DNA of 53,950 nt. It comes from Acidobacteriota bacterium (GTDB taxonomy: Bacteria; Acidobacteriota; Terriglobia; Bryobacterales; Bryobacteraceae). The position numbers were made by a program, and so were the translations under genes. The notes under the pieces were generated by a model. That model worked only from the letters and a program-made list of their open reading frames with translations, was not told the origin of the DNA and did not search any database. The stretch's first letter is position 1; each line of letters starts with the position of its first letter. The DNA is taken from contig JAFDVZ010000001.1 in the NCBI GenBank assembly GCA_018268715.1, positions 1 through 53,950 of the forward strand, read 5' to 3'. Of the stretch, positions 8,477-18,966 are shown in pieces.

Positions 8477-11287
8477 CTATTTGAAGGACGCGTCGCCTTC
8501 CGCGCCCTTGCGGGGCTTCCACTGCAGCGTGTAGTACTCGCCGCGGTCGCGCGCCCACGGATCGAACACGTTCACCACGTTCTCAAGCTCAGCCTTCAAC
8601 TCCGGCACGTTGCGCAGCAGGATCCGCTTGAACGGCGACACCGGCTGCGGATGCCCGTTCGGCGCTCCCTTCTCCATCGCCTGGAACGGACCGTTATTAT
8701 TCACCCAATTCACGCCCAGCGTCGTATAGAACTCCGGCCGGAAGCTCGACGTGAAGAACCGGTCGCTGAACAGCCGCCGCGAAGCGTTCAGGATAAACAC
8801 CACAAACTGCGTCTCAGAGATCGCGTAGCCATGCGGCCGCGTTTGCTCGGCCAGCCACCCCACCACCGTGTCGACGTCTTCGATGTTATCCACCATCGAC
8901 CCGTCCGGATGCCCCAGGCAATCGTTGATCGGCGACCCGTCCTGGTTCTTCTGCGCGTCCGTAATCACCTTTGAAGCGTCGCACTGATGCTGCCCGTAGA
9001 CGCTGCGCAGGTTGGCGACCATCTCTTCCTGGTCCTTGCGCGCCGCGGAGTCCTTGGCCGTATGCTGATCGATGAAATCGTCGAAGCTCGCCAGATACCG
9101 CAGCCCGTACTGCCGGCGGAATTCGTTGTAGCGCGGCACGCCATGCTCGCGGTCGCGGATGATGTCGAGCGCCGCCAGGTCGATGCGCTGCGTGTTGCTC
9201 TCCAGCCGCCCCATCGCCAGGTTCTGCAAAAACATCGGATGGTTGTTCAACGTCAGCAGGCCCAACCGTTGCCGCCCCAGCGACACCGCCCAATTCGCCA
9301 GACCCTTCGACCGCATGGCCTCCGTCGCATTGCCGCGGAACGTCTCAAAGATCGGAACCTTCGACTGGACCTTGTTCGGATCCTTCAGATCGCGGTATTC
9401 GAGCAGGTCCGGCAGCAGCGGGTGCAGACGGTAGACAGTGACAAACTCCTCCGGGAAGTTGAAGGGCGAGCCGAAGTGGTTGACGCCGCCGTTCAGATGT
9501 TCGGGCTTGGCGATGTCATAACCCTTGATGTTGCTGCCCAGCCCGAAAATGCCCGGCCCGGAAGCGAACACCGAATACCACTGCGTGGCTTTGTCAGTAT
9601 TCTCAGACCGGCCGAAGCCCTTGGCGACCACGGAGCTGAGCGCCTTGGACACCTCCGGGCTGCCCGTGCCCAACAGGCCGTTCCAGTTGGCGTTCATGCC
9701 CTTGTAGAGCGGCTCATCGTACAGCAACTGCGGCGTCCATTCGATGGTGTGAATCTTGGCGATCTCCGCGCTCACCACCAGGCGAGCCACGTTGAACAGC
9801 TCCTCCTGCGAGACGTCCTTATAAAGGATGACCGTCTTCGGATTGGCCGGATTGCGGAGCCCGGAGTCGGCGTTCGGCGCCTTGGCGGCGATCTTGCGAA
9901 ACTCCTCGACGAAGCTGTTGTGCTCGCGCACGAACACGTTGTGCAGGAAGCTGATGCCGATGGTCCAGTTATCGGCGAAGCCGGCCGCCTCCTGTCCCTT
10001 CCATTGCGGATTGATCGGAGCATTGTCGGCCAGCACCGGCAGCAGCGGCTCGTTCTTCGCGCCGGTCTTCACCAGCAGCAGCTTCGCCGGATCCTGCGGA
10101 TCGCGCTGCACCCGCTGGGCCGACGTCTCGTCGTAGCCATACAGCTGCGAACCGTCCCACCACGCGGTGTTCGTATTGTGGAAGGTCTTGGGAGCGCGTA
10201 CAGCGTACTCCTTGCCGTTGTACTTGAACCGATCGGCGGCCGAGTCGTCGGCCACGTAGCCTTTGTCGATGCGATCGCCGGGCCGGCAGCCGAGCTTGGC
10301 GATCTCCTCGGCAGTCAGCGGTTGCGGGACGCCGTTCACCAGCTTCGCCTCGCAGCCCACCTTCATCCATTCTTTATCGTTGTTGTGGCCTTCCTCCATG
10401 TGCGAGAACCAGTCATGCGTCATGAACTGGATCCAGTACGCGGCAATCACATTGAAGAACGGCGCCGGCTTATAGTCGCAGTTGGCGTCCTTGGAATCGT
10501 TGGGTAGGCCCAACCCCTGCTGGCACTGATCCGGCGACGATTGCTTGCGCGTGAACAGCACGCGGCTGATCACCTGCGGATCCGGCTGGAGCAGGCTCAG
10601 GCGGTCGCCGTGACGATTGCGCAGCAGTTGGTTGCGGCCCATCTCGGGGAACGTCGAGTCGAACTCCATGTTGCGCGCAAACATCTGCCCCGTGGATCCC
10701 ATGGCGGGATTGAACACGTCGTTGCAGACGCCGGTCAGCGTCCGCCAGCGGACCAGGTCGCCCTTGCACACCTGCTTGCCATCGCCGCCCACCGCCGCAT
10801 AGGAAGGATTGGTCTTCGGCAGCCGCATGGAGTCCCAGCTCTTCAGCGCCGGCCCGCCCACCCCATTGCGACCCTTGACGTACTCCTCATACGTCATGTT
10901 GTTGTCGAACAGGTTGAACTTGATCAGCTCGATGCGCTGGTATTCCAAATCGAGCAGCGCTCCCGCGATGCCGCGATTCGAAGGACCGTTCGAGGTGACC
11001 AACCCCGGCGGCCTGCTCGTCCCATCGCCCGTGCCCCAATAATTCGACCAGTCGAGCCAAGGCGTATTGCGGAACTGCAGCGCCTTGAAGCCGCCGCGGC
11101 ACAGCGCGTTCACTTCGGAAACCTTGCCGTTGAACCGCTCATCGCGCGTGTCGGCGATCTTGCGGAACCCGTCCAGCACGGCCTTGGCGCACGCCTTCAG
11201 CGACTCCTCTTCTTCTTTTTTATCCGCCACGGCCGGCAGCGCCGCGGCGATGAGCAGACACGTGGCCGCCCAGCTTCGAATCCTCAT
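8477..11287 (-). CDS. Secreted heme peroxidase, alpha-dioxygenase-like
   Basis: A 936-residue member of the animal-type heme peroxidase/cyclooxygenase superfamily. An N-terminal signal (RSWAATCLLIAAALPAVA) predicts export. Motifs in order: the distal-side THDWFSHMEEGH, the helix FLHNVFVREHNSFVEEF, the proximal heme-ligand segment AEIAKIHTIEWTPQLL, and EEFVTVYRLHPLLPD. The last two closely resemble the proximal histidine and catalytic tyrosine regions of fatty-acid alpha-dioxygenases and cyclooxygenase-like enzymes. This suggests a lipid-oxygenating enzyme more than a halide peroxidase; the substrate is inferred. The ATG at 11287 is chosen over the upstream TTG at 11308 because GGAGG lies seven bases before it. 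A long insertion before the distal site makes it larger than plant alpha-DOX. Confidence 0.87.
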   Translation of the reverse strand: MRIRSWAATCLLIAAALPAVADKKEEEESLKACAKAVLDGFRKIADTRDERFNGKVSEVNALCRGGFKALQFRNTPWLDWSNYWGTGDGTSRPPGLVTSNGPSNRGIAGALLDLEYQRIELIKFNLFDNNMTYEEYVKGRNGVGGPALKSWDSMRLPKTNPSYAAVGGDGKQVCKGDLVRWRTLTGVCNDVFNPAMGSTGQMFARNMEFDSTFPEMGRNQLLRNRHGDRLSLLQPDPQVISRVLFTRKQSSPDQCQQGLGLPNDSKDANCDYKPAPFFNVIAAYWIQFMTHDWFSHMEEGHNNDKEWMKVGCEAKLVNGVPQPLTAEEIAKLGCRPGDRIDKGYVADDSAADRFKYNGKEYAVRAPKTFHNTNTAWWDGSQLYGYDETSAQRVQRDPQDPAKLLLVKTGAKNEPLLPVLADNAPINPQWKGQEAAGFADNWTIGISFLHNVFVREHNSFVEEFRKIAAKAPNADSGLRNPANPKTVILYKDVSQEELFNVARLVVSAEIAKIHTIEWTPQLLYDEPLYKGMNANWNGLLGTGSPEVSKALSSVVAKGFGRSENTDKATQWYSVFASGPGIFGLGSNIKGYDIAKPEHLNGGVNHFGSPFNFPEEFVTVYRLHPLLPDLLEYRDLKDPNKVQSKVPIFETFRGNATEAMRSKGLANWAVSLGRQRLGLLTLNNHPMFLQNLAMGRLESNTQRIDLAALDIIRDREHGVPRYNEFRRQYGLRYLASFDDFIDQHTAKDSAARKDQEEMVANLRSVYGQHQCDASKVITDAQKNQDGSPINDCLGHPDGSMVDNIEDVDTVVGWLAEQTRPHGYAISETQFVVFILNASRRLFSDRFFTSSFRPEFYTTLGVNWVNNNGPFQAMEKGAPNGHPQPVSPFKRILLRNVPELKAELENVVNVFDPWARDRGEYYTLQWKPRKGAEGDASFK

Positions 11288-11440
11288 CCTTCCGCCTCCG
11301 TCCCTCAAAAACCATTTCAGGGCATCCGTCCCAGAATGCCCATTACCAGATCCTACAGATTATGCGTGGAATTCCGGCTCTGATGCAACATTGTTTTCCG
11401 GTTGAACCATTTGGAGGGCTCGTTCGTCGAATCGGGTAAG

Positions 11441-12427
<987 letters not shown>

Positions 12428-12470
12428 CCGGGCGCTATCCTGGAAGCATCCCTCTGGGAATGCTTTTCTC

Positions 12471-13757
12471 ATGAATCACGACAAAACCTCTCAGGACCGG
12501 CGCGCTTTCCTGCGCGCTTCCGGCGCCGCCGCCATCGCCGGTTTCCCCGGCATCATCTCCGCGCAGACCGTCACCAACGCCATCAAAGTCGGTTTGGTGG
12601 GCTGCGGCGGACGCGGCACGGGCGCCGCCTCGCAAGCGCTCAAGGCCGACGACCTCACCGAACTCACCGCGGTGGCCGACATCGACCAGGACCGCATCAC
12701 GAGCTCTCTGGAAACGCTCAAGAAGATCCAGCGAATCTCGAATCGCGTGAAGGTGGAATCGTCAAAGCAGTTCATCGGGCTCGACGCGTATCAGAAGGTG
12801 GTCGACAACTCCGATGTGGTGCTGCTCGCCACGCCCCCGGGATTCCGGCCCGTGCATCTTGCGGCCACCATCGCGGCGGGACGTCACGTGTTCTGCGAAA
12901 AGCCCGTGTCCACCGACGCCCCCGGCATCCGCAGCGTTCTCGCCACGGTCGAACAGGCCAAGCAGAAGAAGCTGTCGCTGGTGGCGGGCTTCTGCTGGCG
13001 CTACAACTCGATGATCGTCGACACGTTCGAGCAGTTGAAGCAGGGCGCGATCGGCCGTCTGGTGGCCTACTACGCGACTTATTATACGAGTCCCGTAAAG
13101 CCGATGCCCCCCGAAAGCACGCGTCCCGCCGGCATGAGCGACGTCGAGTGGCAGATCCGCAACTGGTACAACTTCGGCTGGCTGTGCGGCGATTCGCTGG
13201 TGGAGCAGGCCGTGCACAGCGTCGACAAGATCGCCTGGGCCATGGGCGACGAGCCGCCGGCAAGCTGCGTAGGCGTGGGCGGCCGAGTGATTCCGGCCGA
13301 AGGCGGCAACATCTACGATCACTTCGAGGTGAACTACTTGTACCCGAACGGCGTCCGCGCCTTCATGGCGAACCGCCAGATCGTGGGCTGCTACAACGAG
13401 AACTCCGACTACCTGATGGGCACGGACGGAACCATCACCATCGGCCGCGGCCCGAAGCCGCGCGTTGAAGGCAAGACCAACTGGACCTGGTCCGGCCAGC
13501 CCTACGACATGTACCAACGTGAGCACGACGTGCTGTTCGCCGCCGTGCGCAAAGGCGATCCGATCAACGACGGCAAGCGTCTGGCCACCAGCACGCTGCT
13601 CGCGATCATGGGCCGCATGGCCGCTTATACGGGTCAAACGGTCACCTGGGAGCAGGCGCTCAACTCGCAGGAGAAGCTGGTTCCCGACGTCATCGACTGG
13701 AAGGGCAAGCTGGAGGCGCCGCCCCTGGCGCGACCCGGCGTGAACAAGGTGATCTAA
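12471..13757 (+). CDS. Tat-exported Gfo/Idh/MocA-family oxidoreductase
   Basis: NAD(P)-dependent oxidoreductase of the glucose-fructose oxidoreductase/inositol dehydrogenase group. The N terminus DRRAFLRASGAAAIAGFPG is a twin-arginine export signal with predicted cleavage near ISAQT. The Rossmann fold starts with KVGLVGCGGRGTGA, the conserved EKP motif is present (HVFCEKPVSTDAPG), and the C-terminal domain contains WYNFGWLCGDSLVEQAVHSVDK. Tat export of cofactor-loaded Gfo/Idh proteins is common in Acidobacteriota and Planctomycetes; they act on sugars or polyols in the periplasm. Two bases separate its stop from the GTG of the next gene, so both are probably translated from one message. Confidence 0.92.
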   Translation: MNHDKTSQDRRAFLRASGAAAIAGFPGIISAQTVTNAIKVGLVGCGGRGTGAASQALKADDLTELTAVADIDQDRITSSLETLKKIQRISNRVKVESSKQFIGLDAYQKVVDNSDVVLLATPPGFRPVHLAATIAAGRHVFCEKPVSTDAPGIRSVLATVEQAKQKKLSLVAGFCWRYNSMIVDTFEQLKQGAIGRLVAYYATYYTSPVKPMPPESTRPAGMSDVEWQIRNWYNFGWLCGDSLVEQAVHSVDKIAWAMGDEPPASCVGVGGRVIPAEGGNIYDHFEVNYLYPNGVRAFMANRQIVGCYNENSDYLMGTDGTITIGRGPKPRVEGKTNWTWSGQPYDMYQREHDVLFAAVRKGDPINDGKRLATSTLLAIMGRMAAYTGQTVTWEQALNSQEKLVPDVIDWKGKLEAPPLARPGVNKVI

Positions 13758-13759
13758 CG

Positions 13760-15058
13760 GTGCGGACGGTTGTGTTGTTAGCGGGCGCCTGTCTTGCGGC
13801 GGGCGCCCAGACCGTCGATTTCGCCAAGGACGTCGCGCCGATCTTAGAGGATCATTGCCTTGCCTGCCACAGCTCGACCAAGGCGGCGGGCGGACTGGCG
13901 CTCACGTCGCGCCAGGCGCTGATCGAGCACAAGGCCATCACGCCGGCGAAGCCCGACGAGAGCCCGCTGTACGTATTGGCCGCGATGGCGTCGTCGAAGC
14001 CGGGCGCCATGCCGCCGGGCGGTCCGCGAATTCCCGATGCGGGCCTCGCGACGTTGAAGGCGTGGATCGCGCAGGGCGCGGTGTGGCCGAAGGGCATGGG
14101 CTTGCGCTCGGCCGTGGCGACGGCCCCCACCGACGAGCATGAGACAGTGCGGCGCATCCGCGCCCGCGTCGTCCAGCATCCGTCCGGCGCGGGCAAGTAT
14201 TCAGTGACCATCCCGAACAGCGGGGTCGCCTATGATATGGTCCCGATTCCGGCGGGCGACTTCACGATGGGTGCGGGCGATTCGGACAAGCTTGCCAAAC
14301 CTGACGAGAAGCCGGCGCACAAAGTCCACGTCGATGCGTTCTGGATGCAGGCGCACGAGGTGACCTGGGACGAATACCGCCTGTTCATGTTCTCGCATCA
14401 GACCGGCAAAGTGGCCACCGCCGACGCCCTGGTGGACGCCGTCGCCGGACCCACGCGGCCCTATGTCGAGATGAGCTTCGGCATGGGCATCAATGGCTAT
14501 CCGGCCATCAGCATGACCCAGCATGCCGCCAACAAATACGCGGAGTGGTTGAGCGCGAAGACCGGCGAGTTCTACCGTCTGCCGACCGAGGCGGAGTGGG
14601 AGTACGCCTGCCGCGCCGGCTCGGGCGACGTCGCGCCGTTGGGCGATTACGCCTGGACAGCGGCCAACAGCGGCGGCAAGTACGAGAAAGTGGCGACGAA
14701 AAAGCCGAACGCCTGGGGCTTGTACGACATGTTGGGCAACGCGATGGAGTGGACCCTCGATGCCTACGCTCCGTATAAAGCCGGTGCGCAAACGAACCCC
14801 TGGGTGAAGGCGACGGCGCCGTATCCGCACGTGGCGCGGGGCGGTTCGTGGAACGATCCCATCGACGCCAGTCGTTGCACGGCGCGCGTGGCTTCGGATG
14901 CTTCGTGGAAGCAGCAGGATCCACAGTTACCCAAGAGCATCTGGTACATGACCGACGCTCAATGGCTTGGGTTCCGCCTGGTGCGTCCGGCCAAGGTCCC
15001 CACCGCGGACGAGATGTTCGCCTACTGGAACAGCGGCGTCGAACACGACGAACAGTAA
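13760..15058 (+). CDS. Heme-binding (PSCyt1-type) and SUMF1-like fusion protein
   Basis: Residues 1-16 form a signal peptide. Residues 18-110 resemble the planctomycete-type cytochrome c domain, with one heme site CLACH (33-37) and the distal part GAMPPGGPRIPDAGLATLKAWI. Residues 155-410 form a formylglycine-generating-enzyme-like (SUMF1/EgtB) domain: VPIPAGDFTMGAG, LPTEAEWEYACR (274-285), NAWGLYDMLGNAMEWT and ARGGSW (359-364). The paired cysteines that true FGE enzymes carry just after GGS are absent: the sequence runs GGSWNDPIDASRC, and its Cys373 aligns with the later RCAAR cysteine. It is therefore unlikely to mature sulfatases. The GTG start has AAGGTGA about eight bases upstream, inside the end of the preceding gene. 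Confidence 0.88.
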   Translation: MRTVVLLAGACLAAGAQTVDFAKDVAPILEDHCLACHSSTKAAGGLALTSRQALIEHKAITPAKPDESPLYVLAAMASSKPGAMPPGGPRIPDAGLATLKAWIAQGAVWPKGMGLRSAVATAPTDEHETVRRIRARVVQHPSGAGKYSVTIPNSGVAYDMVPIPAGDFTMGAGDSDKLAKPDEKPAHKVHVDAFWMQAHEVTWDEYRLFMFSHQTGKVATADALVDAVAGPTRPYVEMSFGMGINGYPAISMTQHAANKYAEWLSAKTGEFYRLPTEAEWEYACRAGSGDVAPLGDYAWTAANSGGKYEKVATKKPNAWGLYDMLGNAMEWTLDAYAPYKAGAQTNPWVKATAPYPHVARGGSWNDPIDASRCTARVASDASWKQQDPQLPKSIWYMTDAQWLGFRLVRPAKVPTADEMFAYWNSGVEHDEQ

Positions 15059-15065
15059 CCAGGCT

Positions 15066-17957
15066 TCAGCGGCGCAGGCGTTCGCGCAGGTACTTGCCGG
15101 TGTAGGACGCCTTGCACGCCGCCACCTGTTCGGGCGTGCCGGTGACCACGATCTCGCCGCCCGCGTGCCCGCCTTCCGGACCCAGGTCGATGACATGGTC
15201 GGCCGTCTTGATGACGTCCAGGTGATGCTCGATGACAATGACGGTGTGGCCGGCGTCCACCAGCCGGTTCAGGCACTCGATCAGGCGCTCGACATCGGCC
15301 AGGTGAAGGCCCGTGGTTGGCTCGTCCAGGATGTAGACGGTGTGCTTGGAGCGCTGCAATTTGCACAGCTCGGCCGCGATCTTGACGCGCTGCGCCTCGC
15401 CGCCCGATAGCGTCGTGGCCGATTGTCCGAGCGTCAGATAGCCGAGCCCCAGGTCGTTCAAAATCTCGAGCTTCTTGCTGATGGCCGGCTCCGCCGAAAA
15501 GAACTGGACGCCGTCCTCGATGGTTAGATTCAAGATGTCGGAGATAGTCTTGCCGCGCACCGCGACTTCAAGCGTCTCTGTGTTGAAGCGCGCGCCCTTG
15601 CACACCGCGCAGGTCACTTCGACGTCCGGCATGAAGTACAACTGCGTCGTGATGACGCCTTCGCCCTGGCACTCCTCGCAGCGTCCGCCCTTCACGTTGA
15701 AGCTGAAGCGGCCGGGCGTGTAGCCGCGCTCGACCGAGGCGGGCGACTTGGCGAACACGTCGCGAATCGTGTCGTAGAAGCCGATGTAGGTGGCCGGGTT
15801 CGAGCGGCTGTTCCGGCCGATGGGCGACTGATCGATGTTGACGACCTTGAAGACTTCCTCCAGGCCGTCGACGCCGTCGTGCTCGCCGGCGAGCGTGCGC
15901 GTGTCCACCAGGCGCTTCCACAGCGCCTTGTACAGCACCTCGTTGATCAGCGTGCTTTTGCCCGAGCCAGAGGCGCCGGTGATGGCGATGAGGCGGCCGA
16001 GCGGAAAGTCGACGTCCACCGATTTCAGGTTGTTCTCGCGGGCGCCGCGCACCTTCAGCGATTTGCCGCTGCCCTTCCGGCGGCGGGCCGGCGTTTCGAT
16101 GGCGCGCTTGCCCGACAGGAACTGGCCGGTGGGCGAGGCCTTGCACTTGATGAGATCGGCCAGCGTGCCCTGCGCCACCACTTCACCGCCGTGAACGCCC
16201 GCGCCCGGTCCCATTTCGACAATGTGCTCGGCGGCGCGGATGGTGTCCTCATCGTGCTCGACCACGATCACCGTGTTGCCGATGTCGCGCAGCGTGGCGA
16301 GCGTCTCGATCATCTTGACGTTGTCTTTGGGATGCAGGCCGATGGACGGCTCGTCGAGCACGTAGAGCATCCCCATCAGGCCGGATCCGATTTGCGTGGA
16401 CAGGCGGATGCGCTGCGATTCGCCGCCCGACAGCGTGCCCGACCGGCGATTCAGGTTCAGGTAGTCGAGGCCGATGCCGAGCAGCAGTTCGACGCGGCGG
16501 CGGATTTCGGCGACCACCTGCAGGCCGGCCTGCGCGCCGCGGCCCTTGGGCTTCAGCGTTCCGAGGAACGCGGCCAGTTCGTCGAAGTTCAGCGCGCCAA
16601 CATCGTGGATGGTCTTGCCTTCGATGGTGAACAGCAGGCGGGTGTGGCGCAGGCGCGCTCCGTTGCAGTCCGGGCAGGTGCGCTCCACCATCACTTTGTC
16701 GAGCCACTCCTCCATGCCGCTCGACGCTTCGCCGCGCTGGCGGTAGCGGCGGTAGTTGCGCTCGATGCGGCGCGCGATGCCGCCGAAGGTGACTTCGTGA
16801 CGGTCCCAATCGGCGCGTTTCACCTTGGTTTCCGGCGGCGCGACGGTCTTCAGGCGGCGGCCTTCGAGTCCGTACAGGATGGCGTGGCGCACCGCGTCGG
16901 GCAACTGTTCCCAGGGCATGTCGAGCGAAAACTTCAGCACGCCCGACAGCGTGTACATAATGCGGCCGTCCCAGGTGTCGGGGTTGTACTTGTAGGCTTC
17001 CTTGACGAAGCAGCCGCCGCGTATGCTGCGCTTCGGATCGGGGATCAGCAACTCCGGGTGCGTGATCTTGTACACGCTGAGGCCGCCGCAGGTGGGGCAG
17101 GCGCTCTCCGGGTTGTTGAACATGAAGAACTCGGGCTGGATGCCGCCGTAGACCAGGTGGTGGGTCTTACTCAGCAGGCCTTTATAGAAGCGATCCGCTT
17201 CCAGCTTCGACGCGCCGGAGACGACCTCGATCCGCATCAGTCCGTCGCCCACCAGGAGCGTGGCCGCGATGGCGGCTTTCAGCGCCTTTTCGTGGCTCTT
17301 GCCGGCCACCACCTGGTCCACCACGGCGTCCATCGTGGTGACTTCCGATTCGTCGAGCGACAGCTCTTCCGACAGGTCGGTGCGCTTGCCGTCGATGATC
17401 AGCTCCCGGCAGCCCTTCTTGCGGACTTCGGTGAAGACGAAGTCGAGCTCTTCGCCGTAGACCTTGAATATGGGCGCGCGGAGTTCCACCTTGGCGCCTT
17501 CGGGCAGCGACAGGATCGCTTCGAGGATCTGATTCGGCGTGCGGCTTTGGACGGGTTCTCCGGTGCGCGGGCAGTGCGGGTCGCCGATGGTGGAGAACAG
17601 GAGGTTCAGGTAGCTGGCGATGTCGGTCATGGTGCCGACGGTGGAGCGCGGGTTGCTGCCGACGGTCTTCTGTTCGATGGAGATGACGGGCGACAGGCCG
17701 TAGACGAAGTCGACGTCGGGCTTGGCCACGTGCGAGACGAAGCGCTTGGCGTAGGTGGACAGCGACTCCATGTAGCGGCGCTGGCCTTCGGCGTAGATGG
17801 TGTCGAAGGCGAGGCTCGATTTACCGGAGCCGGACAGTCCGGTGATGACGATCAGGCGGTCGCGCGGGAGTTCGAGCGAGACGTTCTTCAGGTTGTGGAC
17901 GCGTGCGCCTTCGACGGCAATGGTGGTGCGGGCGGAGTGCTTGGCGTTACCAGACAT
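15066..17957 (-). CDS. uvrA: UvrA-type excinuclease ATPase, variant first zinc module
   Basis: Damage-recognition ATPase of nucleotide excision repair, 963 residues, with two ABC modules. Module 1: Walker [10 protein letters not shown] and signature LSGGESQR. Module 2: Walker [10 protein letters not shown] and LSGGEAQR. Both have intact D-loops ([10 protein letters not shown] and LDEPTTGLH). The C-terminal zinc finger is complete (RCEECQGEG... CAVCKGARF). The first zinc module keeps only its second pair (ESACPTCGG); the preceding CxxC of E. coli UvrA is replaced by a segment with [24 protein letters not shown] also departs from the usual SGYARQFL consensus. It may be a paralogous (class II type) UvrA; whether another uvrA exists in the genome is unknown. 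Its start overlaps the upstream gene by 11 bases. Confidence 0.93.
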   Translation of the reverse strand: MSGNAKHSARTTIAVEGARVHNLKNVSLELPRDRLIVITGLSGSGKSSLAFDTIYAEGQRRYMESLSTYAKRFVSHVAKPDVDFVYGLSPVISIEQKTVGSNPRSTVGTMTDIASYLNLLFSTIGDPHCPRTGEPVQSRTPNQILEAILSLPEGAKVELRAPIFKVYGEELDFVFTEVRKKGCRELIIDGKRTDLSEELSLDESEVTTMDAVVDQVVAGKSHEKALKAAIAATLLVGDGLMRIEVVSGASKLEADRFYKGLLSKTHHLVYGGIQPEFFMFNNPESACPTCGGLSVYKITHPELLIPDPKRSIRGGCFVKEAYKYNPDTWDGRIMYTLSGVLKFSLDMPWEQLPDAVRHAILYGLEGRRLKTVAPPETKVKRADWDRHEVTFGGIARRIERNYRRYRQRGEASSGMEEWLDKVMVERTCPDCNGARLRHTRLLFTIEGKTIHDVGALNFDELAAFLGTLKPKGRGAQAGLQVVAEIRRRVELLLGIGLDYLNLNRRSGTLSGGESQRIRLSTQIGSGLMGMLYVLDEPSIGLHPKDNVKMIETLATLRDIGNTVIVVEHDEDTIRAAEHIVEMGPGAGVHGGEVVAQGTLADLIKCKASPTGQFLSGKRAIETPARRRKGSGKSLKVRGARENNLKSVDVDFPLGRLIAITGASGSGKSTLINEVLYKALWKRLVDTRTLAGEHDGVDGLEEVFKVVNIDQSPIGRNSRSNPATYIGFYDTIRDVFAKSPASVERGYTPGRFSFNVKGGRCEECQGEGVITTQLYFMPDVEVTCAVCKGARFNTETLEVAVRGKTISDILNLTIEDGVQFFSAEPAISKKLEILNDLGLGYLTLGQSATTLSGGEAQRVKIAAELCKLQRSKHTVYILDEPTTGLHLADVERLIECLNRLVDAGHTVIVIEHHLDVIKTADHVIDLGPEGGHAGGEIVVTGTPEQVAACKASYTGKYLRERLRR

Positions 17958-18906
17958 CGGGCGGGCTGGCTCCTCGGAAGAAGGCTACTTCCTGGACATC
18001 GATGTTGCTTCTTTTCGTCAGACGGACGGGCAGCGGCGCTTTGCCGATCAGGCCCTGGTCGGCGAGATACTCGCAGGCGGCGGTCGAGAATTCGATGCCG
18101 AAGTTGCGGCGGAAGTGATCCTCGATTTCGGTGGAGGAGCGGGCTTCGCCCACTTCGGCCAGGTATTCGAGGATCGGGGCGAAGACGGTTTCGGCGCGGT
18201 CGAGAAGGTATTTGTCGATGGCGGCGAGAGCGGCTTCGACGGCGGTCCGCGTCTTCTTCGCGTTCAGCATGTCGGTGTAGACCAGCTTGAAGAACGCGGG
18301 GTTCAGCTTCATGGCTTGGGGCAGGGCTTCGCGGTCGACGAGTTGGCGCGCCTCGATCACCTCCATGCGGGCGAGCGCGTTGGCCGAGAACAGGATCCAG
18401 AGCGCGGTGTAGTCGAGGTCGCCGCGGGTGACCAGCCACTTGCGCGCCTTGTAGACGCTGGGCAGGGCCTGGGCGGCGGCGGCGAACAGTTGCAGTTGGT
18501 TGTCGCGCTCGCCGAGCTCCTTCAGGCGGTCGAAGACCGTGGCGAGGCTTTCGTCGTGCGTGTAGAGCAGACGGCCCTTGGCCAGGAAGGAGTGGAAGAA
18601 GGAGTTGCGGATGGCCCCTTCGGCGATGCGGCGGAAGCTGGCGCGGGGCAACAGGCAGACGTGCACGTTGATGCCGTCGGCGTAGAGGCACAGCGAGTTT
18701 TCGTGGGGCGCTTTGTCGTCGGTGGTGACGAACAACAGGTCGATGTCGGACTTGTCCCACACGGTGTCGTGCGAGAGGCTGCCGCAGAGGATGGCCGCGA
18801 GGATGGAGCGGTCGCGCCGGGTCTGCTCGATCAGACCTTCGAGCGCCACGGTGAACTTGTCACGGACCGGATCGGCCGTCCCAGTGGTTTTCGGCGATTT
18901 GGCCAT
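17947..18906 (-). CDS. Nucleotidyltransferase-domain protein
   Basis: 319 residues. The N-terminal region has the polymerase-beta nucleotidyltransferase signature: [19 protein letters not shown] at about 42-60, that is GS followed by a D-x-D pair, plus a later strand INVHVCLLP that could supply the third carboxylate. The remainder is helical ([19 protein letters not shown]...). The C-terminal third looks like a winged-helix region ([19 protein letters not shown]). Members of this group include antibiotic-modifying and toxin-neutralising enzymes, but the substrate cannot be named. It overlaps the uvrA start by 11 bases, so the two genes are likely co-transcribed in the order nucleotidyltransferase then uvrA. 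The divergent gene starts 60 bases away. Confidence 0.75.
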   Translation of the reverse strand: MAKSPKTTGTADPVRDKFTVALEGLIEQTRRDRSILAAILCGSLSHDTVWDKSDIDLLFVTTDDKAPHENSLCLYADGINVHVCLLPRASFRRIAEGAIRNSFFHSFLAKGRLLYTHDESLATVFDRLKELGERDNQLQLFAAAAQALPSVYKARKWLVTRGDLDYTALWILFSANALARMEVIEARQLVDREALPQAMKLNPAFFKLVYTDMLNAKKTRTAVEAALAAIDKYLLDRAETVFAPILEYLAEVGEARSSTEIEDHFRRNFGIEFSTAACEYLADQGLIGKAPLPVRLTKRSNIDVQEVAFFRGASPPDVW

Positions 18907-18966
18907 GCCCCGATGGAGGCGATTATAGCGTGTCCCGGACCGGCGCTCGCGTTACCATGAGACTCC

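Noticed and set aside
15879-18290. An 803-codon plus-strand frame across uvrA
   Set aside because: Shadow of uvrA caused by codon-position GC bias.
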